From Massariosphaeria phaeospora (taxonomy: Eukaryota; Ascomycota; Dothideomycetes; Pleosporales), in assembly GCA_011032825.1 (NCBI GenBank), contig JAADJZ010000011.1, positions 558,001 to 622,000 of the forward strand: a stretch of 64,000 nucleotides of DNA, written 5' to 3'. The notes under the pieces were generated by a model. That model saw only the letters and a program-made list of their open reading frames with translations. It searched no databases and was not told where the DNA came from. Made by a program: the position numbers and the translations under genes. Within the stretch, counting starts at the first letter, position 1. Each line of letters starts with the position of its first letter. Shown here one piece after another: positions 11,297 to 23,090 of the stretch.

Positions 11297-12742
11297 TTAG
11301 TTGTAGTCGAATAACACACTGATGCTCTCGCCGTGGTGGACGCGTCGGATCGCCTGATGAGAGGTTAGACAGATCATTCCGTGGGCAGGGACGTGGGATA
11401 TACCTCAGCGAACACATTGCCGACCTCGAGGACCTCCAGCTTGGGACACCTCCTCAGATGGTCGGCTTGGTCGACGCTATTCGTGACAACGACCTTGTCG
11501 AGCGCACTAGCATTGATGCGTTCGATAGCATCGCCGCTCAAGATGCCGTGCGTAACGAGCGCATAAACCTTCGTTGCACCTTCCTTTTTCAGCAGTTTGG
11601 CTGCCCGTGTGATGGTATTCGACGTATCCGCCAGGTCATCGATAAGGATAGCGGTGCGGTCTGCCACATCGCCAACCAGCATCATGGTGGCATTTTGCCG
11701 GTCGTTGATCTGGGTAGGTCTGCGCTCCTATACCGCAGCCATTAGCGATAGCCCGGAGGCCTGTTACGTAAGAACCGACCTTGTGAATGAGCGCAAAGGG
11801 CATTCCAAGAGCATCCGCAATCGCCGTCGCCCTCTTCGCTCCTCCGGCATCCGGGCTCACAATCACCGCCTGCTGGTGGTTTGGGATCTGGTACTGCACG
11901 TACTTGCGGAGCAGGTGGCGGCCGTAGAGGTTGTCCACGGGGATGTCAAAGAAGCCCTGGTACTGCGGGTCGTGCAGGTCCATGGTGATGACATGGTCGG
12001 CGCCGGCGCACGTCAAGAGGTCGGCGATAAGAGTACCAGCCTGTGCAACCCATTGTTTGTAGCCCGGCTGCCCTTGGAACTGCGGCGGCTTTGTGACGGC
12101 CTTGGATTGTGTGCCGTTGACGCCGTTGACGACGCCGTTCGTGTTGGAGGAGCCAGACTTCTCCGACTTGTCCGACTCCATGGTCTCGCTGCGCCGCGGG
12201 GGCTGGTGCTCGAAGTTGCCATTGGACCTCGGGCTGGCTGGGGCCGAGCCGCCATTCCGCTGCTCGTCCAGCTTGACGCGGCCGAGTTGGTGGTGCAGCG
12301 TGTGCGTGCCATTAGACAGGCCTGCGCTCTCCGGTCCTCCTGGGAGTGGCGTCTGCGGCCTGCTGTCGAATGTGTATGTGCCCGTGCGGCTGCGTTGGCC
12401 GGGAGCCTTGGCCAGAGGGGCGCCCGTCTTGTTGTAGGGGATGTCGCTCTGGCGCGAGTATGGGAACAGAGGGAGCACGGCCGTGACACGCTTGGCTGAA
12501 GCAGTGCGACAGGCCGAGATGGTGATCAGGAGCTCCATGAGGTGGTCGTTGACCTTGCCGCCGCCGCTCTGGATGATGAAGACATCCTTCCCGCGGACGC
12601 TCTCAGCAACCTCGATCCGCGTCTCGCCGACGGCGAACTTGGCCAGCAGTATCTTCGCCGGCGGAATGCCGAGGTGGTCGCAGATAGTCTGCGTGAGCTG
12701 CGGGTGCGAGCTCCCGCCGAAGACGACGATGTTGCGGACCAT
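11297..12742 (-). CDS. prs: Ribose-phosphate pyrophosphokinase (PRPP synthetase) with internal insertion
   Basis: Three exons on the minus strand: 12742..11780, 11727..11404 and 11353..11297, all phase 0, giving 447 residues. The enzyme makes PRPP from ribose 5-phosphate and ATP for purine, pyrimidine, His and Trp synthesis. Visible signatures are MVRNIVVFGGSSHPQL at the start, FPYSRQ, VITMDLHDPQYQGFFD, VSPDAGGAKRA, and the PRPP-binding loop LIDDLADTSNTI. The intron join LIHK/ERRPTQ restores the catalytic flexible loop. Classical enzymes have about 318 residues. The extra length is an insertion at about residues 105-227, low-complexity and Ser/Asn/Gly-rich, placed after NKTGAPL. Fungal PRS subunits with non-homologous insertions are known, and this resembles that class. 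Last residues are VLFDYN. Confidence 0.95.
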
Positions 12743-13572
12743 GACGCCGGTGGTGGGGTCGCTCTTCTTTCAGTCGGAGCGAGCGTGGAGAAGAAGAGGG
12801 AGGCGGTTGGGCGGGCGGCAGCGATGGACGCGTGCGGCAGAGTGGGAGGGCAGTCGCCGTTGCAGGGCGTACGTCGCAAAGTTCACGAATTCGGTGGCAT
12901 GGTGGATGAATGAAACTGATCCATTGTTCCCGAGGGCGTGACTGAAGTTTTCTACCCTACCCGGGCCAGGGTATTGCGCGCCTCGCTTCTTTTTCTGCTC
13001 TTGCCGCGCACCGGCCAACCGAAGCCCCAAGCCCCAAAAGCACGAAATCGCCGCCTGCATGATAAGCACGTTAAATCCCTCCTCGGGCCCTTCACCGCTT
13101 GCGGGTAGAGCTGTTGGAGTTGCCACACCAATCTCACTTTCCAGGCGCTCAATGGGCGGTCTGCAAGCCTGACAACCCGGTGATTTCCTTTGTGAAATGA
13201 CCGCGCCGGTGCTCCTTCCGAAGTCGGCGAAACGCGGGCGGAGGGGCAGGGGTCACGTGCAGGGCCGTCACTTCCAGCCCCCGACTATGGCGTGGTTGCG
13301 GGAGGTACAGAGAACCTCAACTGTGTGACGGGCCAGGTCCGAAATAACTCACCGGTGCGTGCGGGCTTCTTTACCGGTGTCGCTATGCACTGACAGGTCG
13401 CACACAGTTTGAATGGAGGTACAAAGGTAGGGCGTGTCTCGCTTGAGACTTTGCATTGGCTACACCAACTATCTACCGTATTCTCTCTGCTCTACTGTTC
13501 GGTCCTCCAATTTCTAAAGAACCCCAAATCCAACCCCCGCGCCCAAATCCGCGTCCTCGGAATCCACAGACC
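12743..13572. other. Intergenic region (prs promoter)
   Basis: About 830 bases upstream of prs and downstream of the VIT/vWA gene, GC-rich near prs. Open frames here are antisense or shadow frames without similarity. Read as the prs promoter and leader. Confidence 0.5.
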
Positions 13573-16500
13573 CTAAACCAAACCCCTCGCCTTGTTCACC
13601 ATTTCTTCCATGCTATCCCCCATGCCCAACGTTCCTACCAGCCACCCCCTCGCCTTCTCAACAACCAACTCCCAACTACCCCTGAACTTCTCCAGTCTAT
13701 CCTCCAGATATGCCACAACCAACGCAGTGACGAAAACCTTCTTGTCGATCCCAGATTTCACGATCTCGCTCTCGGTCCCAGCTTCTGAGATCTTGATGGC
13801 ATTAAAGAGTTCCGAGTTCCACTCCCAGAAGCCTTCAAATGTCTGCAGGCCGATGAGGAAGTCGACAAGTTCGTCGTTTGTCTTGGGGTGAGTGGTGTCC
13901 ACAGTAAGTACAGCTGGGGGTACAGCGAAAGCTGCATTCATTGGGGAAGATGCCGGAGCACTGGCTGTGGAGCCGGGATCTTGTCTTGTCATCAAAAGCC
14001 TGTTCTTATTTTCCTGTTTGAGAAGCATGCACTGCATCTGATAGTCCTGCAGAGTACTTTCCCCAGATGCAAACTGGCTTGCCTGGGATGCACTCGGGGC
14101 GGGTGCTCCGTGTGCTGCGGGAGCTTGAGATTGGGCCATTGTCTGGGGTTGCTGAGAAAGAACGTGGGAATGGGCCATCGCCTGAGATTGAGCATCGGAA
14201 ATGGCCTGAGTGTCCGTTGAAGAGCGGGCGAAGAGACTCATTTGTGCGGGCGCCGTTCCAAACGACGCGGCAGGGGCATCTTGGGAGGATCCAAAAAGCC
14301 CTCCACCTCCGAATAGTCCTGGAGACGGCTGTGCGCCCGCACCTGACGGAGGGGAATTTCGAACATTTTGAAAGGATCCAAAAAGTCCACCGCCCCCGAA
14401 CAATCCGGAAGATGGCTTTACGCCTGCACTAGCCGGAGGCGTAGTGGAATTGCCAAACAGACTGCCACCGTTCGGACCCAACGAAGGGGCATTTTGAGAG
14501 GATCCAAAAAGTCCCCCGCTCCCGACCAATCCTGAAGATAGCTTTACACCTGCACCAGCCAAAGACGTAACAGTATTGGAATTACCAAACAGACTGCCAC
14601 CGCTCGCAACCGAGAGAGGGGCATTTTCAGAGGATCCGAAAAGTCCCCCGCTCCCGAGCAACCCCGAAGACGGCTGTGCAGCCGAAGTCGTATTGGCGGC
14701 CCCAAACAGACCGCCTGCACCCGACGGAGGGGCACTTTGAGTGGATCCAAAAAGTCCTCCACCTCCAAACAATCCTGAAGAGGGCTGTATGCCCGCACCA
14801 GCCGAAGACGAGTTGGAATTGCCAAACAGACTACTGGCACCGAAGCCACCGCTCGGACCCAAAGGAGGAGTGGGACCCTTCGCAAAAGGGTTGTTATTGG
14901 TTTGCAGTATGGGAACTTCGTCTTCTATCCATTCGTAGTCTTCCTTCTCAACGGCAGACTTGTCCTTCTCGACGGCGACAAAGGAACACCACTTTCCTCC
15001 AACCTGAAACTGGACGCCAAGACGAACCGCTTCGCGTTCGACCATGTCCTCGAAGCGGCTCTCGAATGCGCTCTTCAACGGTTCGCCGGATGCGTCCTTG
15101 GCTTCTGGGAGCCAGCCGCGCCCCTGCTCGAGTTCCGCAATGGCTTTCTTGGCTGCAAGTTGATGGATCATCTCGCCTGGCGTCTCCAGTACCTGGATAG
15201 GGATCTCGAGCTCAAGTGGTCCATGGACGCTTGTTCCGCGGAGGACGACGGACTTTGGTGTCTGTCGTGGAGCGTCGGGGCCGAGGAGGAGGTAGACGGT
15301 TGTTCGGTTGAAAGCAAATAGTGCTGGAATGTCCTGGGGAGCTTGGATGATCCTGGGAACGGTGACCTTGGGTAGGTGTGCGTATCGAGATTCTCCCGTT
15401 TCGTCGTGTACTGGAGGCTCATCCCTGTCTAGATCGACAGACGGGTCAAAGAGAGATATTGGCTTCTTCTGGGAGTAATCAGTATGGACAAAAGTATCAT
15501 CTAGAATTGAAAACTTACAGGTTCCTGTCGCGCTTCCTTCTCTTTCAGGTCGAGCTTGATTGTCAAGCTGTCGGCGACCTTCTCAATGATCTCGAAGTCC
15601 TCTTCCTCTTCGGTGCTAGCAGAGTACTTCACTTCGATCTTGTAATCGTTCACGTGTGCAGACAAAGCACCCTTCAACATGCGGACGACCTTGCTGTCCA
15701 TCTTCTCATTATCATCAACAGTCTGCGAGAACCCATTTCCTGCTCTTGCAATACCTTCAATCAAGGAAAGAGACACCCCATTACCAATGCCAAGAGTGAA
15801 GACTCGAATCGATGCTTTCGTCTCCCCGACCTCCGTATTTAGGTATGAGAACAGTGTCTGCTGGTCCCAGATTTCCCCATCAGTCAATAGCATTACCTCC
15901 AAGGGTATGTCCTTATATCGCTGTTCGATCGTAGCCTTGAGAGGGGTAAGCATCTCGGTTCCGCCGTAGTTTGCAGAGAATGTTTCAGCATGTCTGACAG
16001 CTTCGTCCAGGGTTTGTTGACTGTAGCTGACGCTCTTTGGCCATAGGAAAGAGTATGAACTCCCAAACGAGCAAATGTTGAATTTGACTCCAACGGGCAA
16101 GGACTTGAGGAAGACCTTGAGCGCCTGTTTCACGAGCTCAATACTAGATCCTTGCATACTGCCACTGCGGTCGCACACAAAGACAACCTCTGGCTTCTCC
16201 GAAGGTAGAGCAAACTTTGGTACCAAAGTTGCCATCAGCGCTCTATGGCCAGGAATGGTGGGATGGGTTTCCAGTATCGCCTTCGGAACACCGGTGTCTT
16301 TGGCAACGATCTGCAGTACGAAGTCCTTGTCGAGTGATGTGATGTTGCTCAATGTCACAGATGCTTTCGTCATGTTAGGCGTCGCATTCCTGGCGAGAGA
16401 GGTTGTTCCCACTGTTACTGAAATCGGGTGACTGGGTGACTGGATCTGTTGAATGACTGAGCCCTCTGCCATCTCGGCATCAACGGTGATAGACATGCCA

Positions 16501-17066
16501 TTTCCAACGGCACGGGTGCCGCTGAGGGCTTGTGGTGTGCTCCCGTAGCGTGAAAAGATGACGTTAGGGATGGTAAAGCGGATTCCATCGACTTCCATAT
16601 CGTGCTTGAGTTCACCAAGGTATGTAAGCTTGATGAGGACGCTGGCTCCGGGGGGGATGTTCCCAACGGTGGTTGTGAAGACATCTGCAGCATCTGGGAG
16701 TTGTTCAAATAGACCAGCTGTCTCTCCTCTCGCAACGGCTTCCTGGAATACAGCCCGTGCCTTTTCCTTCTCTTTGACTTCGCCAATGATAGTGCGATCT
16801 CCGACACAGCACGTAAATGCAACCACGCTCACTCCATCATACAACGGAAAAGTGTACCTGACCTCCCTGATGCCTTTCGTAGTCGAGGGGTTCACGAAAG
16901 TCTGGGTTAGTAAGGTACGGGACGTGTTTGACAGAATTGTGGCATGAGCTCGGAGGTCCACTGGAGGAAGGTGGTACAGCTTATTTGGGTGGCCTGTATT
17001 GGGGAGGGTATAGTGCAGACCACAGGCATGCTGCCGCCATGTAGGCAAGACATTTTGCCCGAACAT
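13573..17066 (-). CDS. VIT and von Willebrand A domain protein with FG-repeat tail
   Basis: Two exons, 17066..15519 and 15468..13573, with intron 15469..15518 (GTAAGT...CCCAG); 1,147 residues. The start is the ATG before FGQNVLPTW; upstream codons lack an ATG. A VIT domain lies at about residues 30-165. The vWA domain (about 290-465) has a complete MIDAS: D299-x-S301-x-S303, T370 and D396. Residues after about 610 form a low-complexity region with repeated GGLFGS/SLFGNS motifs (DNA about 14220..14870), then a Gln/Ala-rich stretch. The final 90 residues (QTFEGFWEW...) resemble the C-terminal helical segment of VWA5A and PARP4 proteins. It is probably an intracellular scaffold; the function of fungal members is unknown. 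Confidence 0.9.
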
Positions 17067-17877
17067 GTTGCAAAGAATAGGCAGAAAATCAAATGGCAGG
17101 ATGGCAATGAGCACGTAGCACTGGGTGAGGAATGGGGAAAAGGAATCAACTGTACAATTGCGATAGGAGCTGAACAATCCTGAATCGACCAGAACAATTA
17201 TCTTGAAGCGTCGTTTTGTCTTGTCTTCTGCCTAGCTATGTAGATACGCGGCTCTTCCTGGTGCCTGATCAGGCACTGACGAGCCGAGAGCGTACCTAAC
17301 AAGTAGTGGAACGGCTTCACAATTATTGGACTTGTGCAGATGTGGAAAATCTAAGCGTCTGTCATCAATAGTCCAGTCTGCTGAGTGACGGATGGTGGTT
17401 GTGAAGGGTACAAGCAGCGGGGAGTGCTCCTTTAAATACACCGCAGTTGGGCGCGGTGGCGTTATGATCCCTGCGAGAAAGGGGGCGCAGTCTCGTATGC
17501 TTGATAATGGATTATCGAAGAGCGGAACACACCCGGCCTAATAGCGTTAACAGCAGCTAGTGTGAAGGTGAGGTGAGGGGTCAATTCAGGCTCCTGCGCA
17601 GGTGGACGGGATGCCACTGATTGACACTGATGATGCTGCCTGGCCTAACCCCAATGAAGCTAGAGCGGGGCCCTTCCTCGCACCCACCTGCCTCGTGGAA
17701 AAGTTGCCCGCTGGCAGCCATCGAACAAGAATGCAGCGAGCCTTGTTGCCGTTGTCGCACGCATTCCCAGAACTCCCCCGGCAACTACACCGCATATTCT
17801 GCGCCCGCCGCAGATTCCACAACCTCTCCCGGGTTCCGCGACGTGCCCTGATCAACCAGCGGAGCGCGCGACGCGAA
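17067..17877. promoter_or_regulatory. Divergent promoter region with 16-bp palindrome
   Basis: Shared upstream region of the VIT/vWA gene (-) and deg1 (+). A perfect 16-bp palindrome, GTGCCTGATCAGGCAC, lies at 17261..17276. From about 17611 the deg1 frame is already open (see deg1). Promoter status is inferred from gene orientation. Confidence 0.5.
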
Positions 17878-19611
17878 ATGGACGACTACGCGCAATGGAC
17901 GCAGCAGCAGTTGATCGCAAGAATCCAACACCTGGAAGCACAGCTGAACACGCAAGACCAAGCCCCAGACCTCGCGACACAACACGTTCCAGATCGCGAG
18001 CCGCCTAAGACTCCCGCAAAGCCTTTCGACTTTTCTAGATACAGTACTAGATTGGTCGCGTTCAAGTTTGCGTATTTAGGACAGAGATACAATGGCTTCG
18101 AGCATCACAAGAACAACACCACGCCCTTGCCAACCATCGAGGAGGAGTTGTGGAAAGCGCTGGCCAAAACGAGACTCATAAACCCCACACCGAGCGGACG
18201 GCAGAATGGAGGGTACGGAAGGGTCAATGGCAAGACCACTGGATCTCGAAAAAGAGCAGGGGCTGAGGTCAACTGGGACGAATGCGAATATTCAAAGTGC
18301 GGCAGAACAGATAGAGGAGTGAGTGCGTTTGGACAGGTGATTGGCATCCGCGTAAGGAGTAACCGTCCTCTGTCGCAAGCTAGATCTCCCATCCCTGAAG
18401 AGGCATCTGAGCGCATCGTTGACGAAGGCGAAACGTTGCTGCCTTCACATGAGAATAATAACGGAGACGTTGCGAAGGCCTTTGATGAGCTGCATGACGA
18501 ACTTCCTTACATGCAACTCTTGAATCGCGTACTACCACCTGACATTCGCATCTACGCCTGGTGCCCAAATCCACCTCCAGACTTCTCGGCACGCTTCTCG
18601 TGCAAGGAGAGACGGTACAAGTATTTCTTCACAAACCCCTCTTTTGCCCCTGTCCCGGGATCTGCAGGCTTCTCCTCCACGAGCGCAGATCAATCATCAC
18701 TGCGGGAAGGTTGGCTAGATATTGAAAAGATGAGGGCAGCCTGTAAAGAACTAGTGGGGCTACACGACTTCCGCAACTTCTGCAAGATAGACGCATCAAA
18801 ACAGCTCACCAACTTCAAGCGGCGCATCTTTCATGCTGACATTGAAGAAATAAGCCCTCTTTCAATACCATCGTGTCTGTCCCACTCTGCTCTCCAATCT
18901 CCATCATCTGCGGAAGCCCCGAAGATGTACGCATTCGTGCTCCACGGCTCAGCCTTCCTGTGGCACCAAGTCCGCTCTCTTGTCGCCATTCTCTTTCTCG
19001 TCGGCCAAGGTCTCGAATCACCCTCTATCATTCCCGCTCTCCTCGACATATCCTCAAATCCCACCCGCCCCAAATACGAAATGGCGTCCGATGCACCACT
19101 CGTACTATGGGACTGCGTATTCCCGCATGAGCATGAAGTCCAGTCGTCGGAAGACCGCGAACATGGCTACCAGGACAGACTGAACTGGGTCTACGTGGGA
19201 GACGACGGAGGCATAGAGCCCAGATCCAAGAAGGAAAGGAAAGGGAACGGTCCGAGTCCCATGGGTCTGGGGAAGTGGGGCCGCGGTGGCGTGATTGATG
19301 ACATCTGGGAGATGTGGAGGGGCAACAAGATCGACGAGACGCTTTCTGCGCTACTCTTGGATGCGATTGCCAGCCAAGGGAAGGCAACGCCAGATTCTCA
19401 GGCCACTGCAGGAGAACGCACAGTAGGAACTCCAAAAGGCGGCCCAAGGATATTCGACGGTGGCAATATAGGGAAAGCTAGGGGTAGCTACACAGAAATA
19501 CTGAAGCGGGAGAGACAGGAGTCGGTAGAAGTGGTGAACGAGCGGTATGCGAGAAAGAGGAGCATGCTGGACTCTGGTGGGGCTGAGCCAAAAGTCGTTG
19601 AGGAAAATTAA
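17878..19611 (+). CDS. deg1: tRNA pseudouridine(38/39) synthase Deg1/Pus3
   Basis: Single exon, 577 residues from the ATG at 17878 (MDDYAQWTQQQLIARIQHLE), the usual start type with an N-terminal coiled coil. TruA-family enzyme that isomerises U38/U39 in the tRNA anticodon arm. Signatures: LVAFKFAYLGQRYNGFEHH, the catalytic CGRTDRGVSAFGQ (first Asp is the nucleophile), FSCKERRYKYFF, LVGLHDFRNFCKID and GSAFLWHQVRSLVAIL. About 60 residues between the two halves and the acidic/basic C-terminal 130 residues are lineage-specific. The frame stays open upstream to 17602, with ATGs at 17611 and 17731 that would add an Arg-rich presequence-like extension, so the start is uncertain between these. Catalytic assignment is secure. 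Confidence 0.94.
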   Translation: MDDYAQWTQQQLIARIQHLEAQLNTQDQAPDLATQHVPDREPPKTPAKPFDFSRYSTRLVAFKFAYLGQRYNGFEHHKNNTTPLPTIEEELWKALAKTRLINPTPSGRQNGGYGRVNGKTTGSRKRAGAEVNWDECEYSKCGRTDRGVSAFGQVIGIRVRSNRPLSQARSPIPEEASERIVDEGETLLPSHENNNGDVAKAFDELHDELPYMQLLNRVLPPDIRIYAWCPNPPPDFSARFSCKERRYKYFFTNPSFAPVPGSAGFSSTSADQSSLREGWLDIEKMRAACKELVGLHDFRNFCKIDASKQLTNFKRRIFHADIEEISPLSIPSCLSHSALQSPSSAEAPKMYAFVLHGSAFLWHQVRSLVAILFLVGQGLESPSIIPALLDISSNPTRPKYEMASDAPLVLWDCVFPHEHEVQSSEDREHGYQDRLNWVYVGDDGGIEPRSKKERKGNGPSPMGLGKWGRGGVIDDIWEMWRGNKIDETLSALLLDAIASQGKATPDSQATAGERTVGTPKGGPRIFDGGNIGKARGSYTEILKRERQESVEVVNERYARKRSMLDSGGAEPKVVEEN

Positions 19612-20328
19612 TCACTATTTAAAGGGCAACTTCAGTGGCTTGCGATTGCAACAAATTTCAACCTAAGGAAAAATTACAATCTGATTAAGCCTCTGATTCT
19701 GTGGTACAACAGTCGCCGGTTGGACTGATTCCGTAACGCGGAGATCAAAGTGCGCTTTGATGAGTTCAAGCTCTATCCGAAAACCCAAATGCCCAAGAGC
19801 TCGACCCCACATTTCTGGTCATGGCTGCGCACCACCTACGGCTTTTCCCCATAGCAGGCTTGACATGCTGGTGCTGTCAAGCCTGCAGTCTTAATTTCGC
19901 CATGCATCCTAATGCCATGGCCCGCATTCGAGCTGAGCACGACGACGTGTTTGAGCTGTATTTACCCAAGGCCGAAGCTCTCATTCAGGCACATCGAGGA
20001 TGAGGTGTTGGCGGTCGTCAATTATGGATTTCTACCAGGCAGACGAAATTTGTTGGAGTAATGGACGGAGGGAGGCTGAAACGTCGACTGGGTCTGGAAA
20101 GATGGAGCGCTGAGTGCAAAAACTGCAGTAAGATACTGGAAAACATATATAATGCAATTGATAGACAGGCCAAAGAAGGGCACAAGACCCGAATGCAAAC
20201 TCTAAACACTTAACCTACGTCATACTACAGCCGGAGGGGAGAGAGGCTGATGATGGTGTATTTTCTGATATGTATGGTAGTACGTTGCAGGAATAAGAGA
20301 ACTCAGTGCAAAAGACCAACTTGCCTGC
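19612..20328. other. Convergent intergenic region with hairpin
   Basis: Spacer between the 3' ends of deg1 and the F-box-like gene. Holds a perfect 12-bp inverted repeat with 9-nt loop (19854..19886). No coding region recognised. Confidence 0.5.
19854..19886. repeat. Perfect 12-bp inverted repeat (hairpin)
   Basis: GCAGGCTTGACA at 19854..19865 and its exact reverse complement at 19875..19886 flank a 9-nt loop. Seen directly. Function unknown: 3'-end element, small MITE relic or chance. Confidence 0.7.
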
Positions 20329-22259
20329 TTAGTTCGTCTCATCGTCCAAGAAGTGATCCCAACTACACTTGCCCTCGACTGTCCACTTCGCTTCCCCCAT
20401 CATCTCTGCGTCATCCCGTTCACTCCTACGTATTTGGAACTCGCCCTCCATCAAGTACGGCTGCGCTCTATCTTCGAAGCCCGTCCGCGCTAGATGCATA
20501 GTGAGTGTCTGCAAGGGTCTCTTCTGGGCTGCTGAGATCCGGTCTGCAAGGTCCATGGCATAGGACTGTAAGGCTTTGGCGTTGAGCTCGGGGTGCGGGA
20601 TGGTACCCGTGGCGTTCTGGTCCAGTCCCGCCGCGAAGGGAGTGGCGGCTGTGGGGAGGTAGAGGAAGAGGTCGAGGCGTCGCAGGCGGAGGGTAGTGAG
20701 GAGAGCGAGGTAGGCTGGATCAACCTAAGAAAACGATCAGCATTTGTGAGTATTGGGTCTTTCCCTAATTGAAGGGGTGTACTTGGGTGAGCAGCGGCTA
20801 GCGTCACATACCTGAGGAGAGTCTTTCTTAGGTTTCTTACTCTTACGCACCCCTATTTGTGGATCGCAGAACGGCACATCGAAGCCCAGGCGCTCGAGCC
20901 GCGGGAACTCCTCAGTAATTTGCTGCAGATACCTGGTATCCAGATACTCGGGCCGCCCCGAGCCGGGCGTGATCCAGTAACCGATGGTAGGCCGCAGCAC
21001 CAGCTCTTCTAGGGTATCCTTATGCCTCAAGACAGCCGGCCACATCTCATCAGCGCGGCTCGCAAGTCTCGAAATATCCAGCGCTTTCAGGCCGATGCAC
21101 GAGTCCAGGAATCTGACTACATCTTGTACGGATTCGTCCTGTTGCCCGTACGGACCCGGAAGACCGAAACAGAGGGACTGTAGGTTCGGCAACTCTCCGG
21201 TGAAAGCGGAGAAGAAAGCCCTGGGGTAGTCCCTGCTGAAATCGAGCACGCGTATGCGGGAGCAGTCCATGCAATTTCGAAGTTGAAGACAGTGGCTCAT
21301 GTCCCAGGGATAGCGGGTGTAAAAGCGCCCGGTTAAGATCTGGATTTCCTCTAAGGGGGGAAGGCGCATGGTTGACGTGTCACTAAAGCGTGGAACGGCG
21401 TGTTCTTCCGTCCCTTTTAGTACCTTGGGTTCGTTGTAGAAATATTGGTCCTTGCGGAGTCGGAGACGAAGGATACGACAGTGAGCACCGGCAACGATAG
21501 CGCGTGTCAGCTGCGGCCATTCGGACTGGGTAAGTTCGGCTTGGGGTACGTTGTCTTTGATGTAAACGGTGCAGGCTAGCGTGTCCAATTGAGGGGATGA
21601 AAGTAGGGGGAAGTCAATGCTGCGGTGACCTTCCTCGGCGTGGTGCCGCCGGGACCGACGGACAAAGAGCTTCAACTTGGGCCATGTGGTTTGCAGTTTG
21701 TCGAGAACTAACTGAGATATCGTCTGATTGGCATGCCAACTTGTCATGGTCAGCATAGAGTTTCGATGGGGGAAGATTGGAGGACCGCTTACCTGAACTG
21801 CCTGAGATTCTGGACTTTCCCGAGGACGACTAGCAGTTCTTCGGAGGGTATTGTGTCCTCCACTCGAATGTGTCGAACATGCTTTACTATCTTGTCTCCG
21901 GTATCTTGGCGAATCCGGTCTAACAAGTTATAGTAGGCCCTTCTCGGCTTGGTTTGGAGCGATGGCTGCCTGCCATCAAGAGTCAGATGTTCATTTTCTG
22001 CGCCCCGAGGGCGTTGTGCTACTACCCCTCGAGCAAGTACCAAGTTACAGTAAACGTATGGCGTTGTGATCCCATAAAGGAGATGCGACACTTGTGCGAG
22101 AGCTAGCAGAGACGATCTCGAAGTCTCAACAAGCTCAGTCAAGATGAGATGATGGATGTCGTGCCCCAGAGCTACAAACCCATCGTGTTTTCTAGAATCC
22201 ATTTCTAGTGATGAAAAAGCATCAATCGGCGTGCTTTGTGAAAACAGTTCACGAGACAT
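20329..22259 (-). CDS. F-box-like protein
   Basis: Three exons on the minus strand: 22259..21793, 21739..20812 and 20724..20329; introns 53 and 87 nt; 596 residues. Splices join LRQF to SWHANQTISQ and KKDSPQ to VDPAYLALLTTLRL in frame. The N-terminus (about residues 32-75), LGHDIHHLILTELVE then LALAQVSHLLYGITTPYVYC, fits a fungal F-box: hydrophobic helices with L..LAQVS..LY. The middle has leucine-rich features without a clean LRR period: LKALDISRLASRADEMWPAV, DTLEELVLRPTIGYW. Such proteins usually select substrates for SCF ubiquitin ligases. The F-box call is moderate; the target is unknown. Confidence 0.72.
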
Positions 22260-23090
22260 AGAACAAGTCGAAGTGAAAAGACAAATCTAGACAGGAACGT
22301 AGACGTTCTTTTAGATGTTGAGAGGCATAGACGAGGCTTGAGACTAGCTGTTATGGTCAGTGGCTGTGCCCATATACAACAGGCAGGGTATCTGCAGCTC
22401 CGCCTCAACGCCATTTCTGCTCGGTCAAAAATTTGACATTTGAGACATTCGCAGGTCAAAACACGGAGATTCATACTTTTGATCTCTATATCGGAATGTA
22501 GAAAGTGTGAAAGTTGTGAAGAGCAAGAACCGAGGTTTCATGACGTTATCGTGATCGATACCGGTACGGTAAGGGTTAGCGTCGGCCCTCCTGGTTCATC
22601 ATGCTTCCTACCACGCACCCACGGCGGTAAGTCCTTCTCCACTCCCAGACATCCCGACCTTCTTCTACATATTCCTCTTTACGAGTAGGATTGTCGAATC
22701 CAGTGCCAATTACAGTCGAAAACGCCTGCAGCATACGATACGCCACGAAGGATTTCAATAGTCTGTTTCTCTTGTGCACCGCCACAACATCATCACTGCT
22801 GCCTGCCCCCTTGCTAATCAACGTCGAACTGGGGGACTGTCTACTCTACTAACTATATCATCGCAGACATATTGAGAGCAGCAATCTAGTTGTACAAACG
22901 CGTATTTAGCGCTCAACATACCTAGCATGCACACCCATCACAAACGTTAGCGCTAATTGAGATAGGCTTGCGCATTCAACAAAGACTATAATACATTGTC
23001 TTTTTTCTATTCTCTAGCGAGTCGATCCCAGTCTCTCGACTCGAGTCACTTGCCTCTTATGCCCTAACGCCAAATGCTACCATGACTTTT
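22260..23090. other. Intergenic region
   Basis: About 830 bases between two minus-strand genes; short open frames only. Read as promoter of the F-box-like gene and 3' flank of the fusion gene. Confidence 0.45.

Noticed and set aside
12013..12500. Long antisense open frames across the PRPP synthetase insertion
   Set aside because: Shadow frames of GC-rich, low-complexity coding sequence; the sense frame encodes a recognised enzyme.
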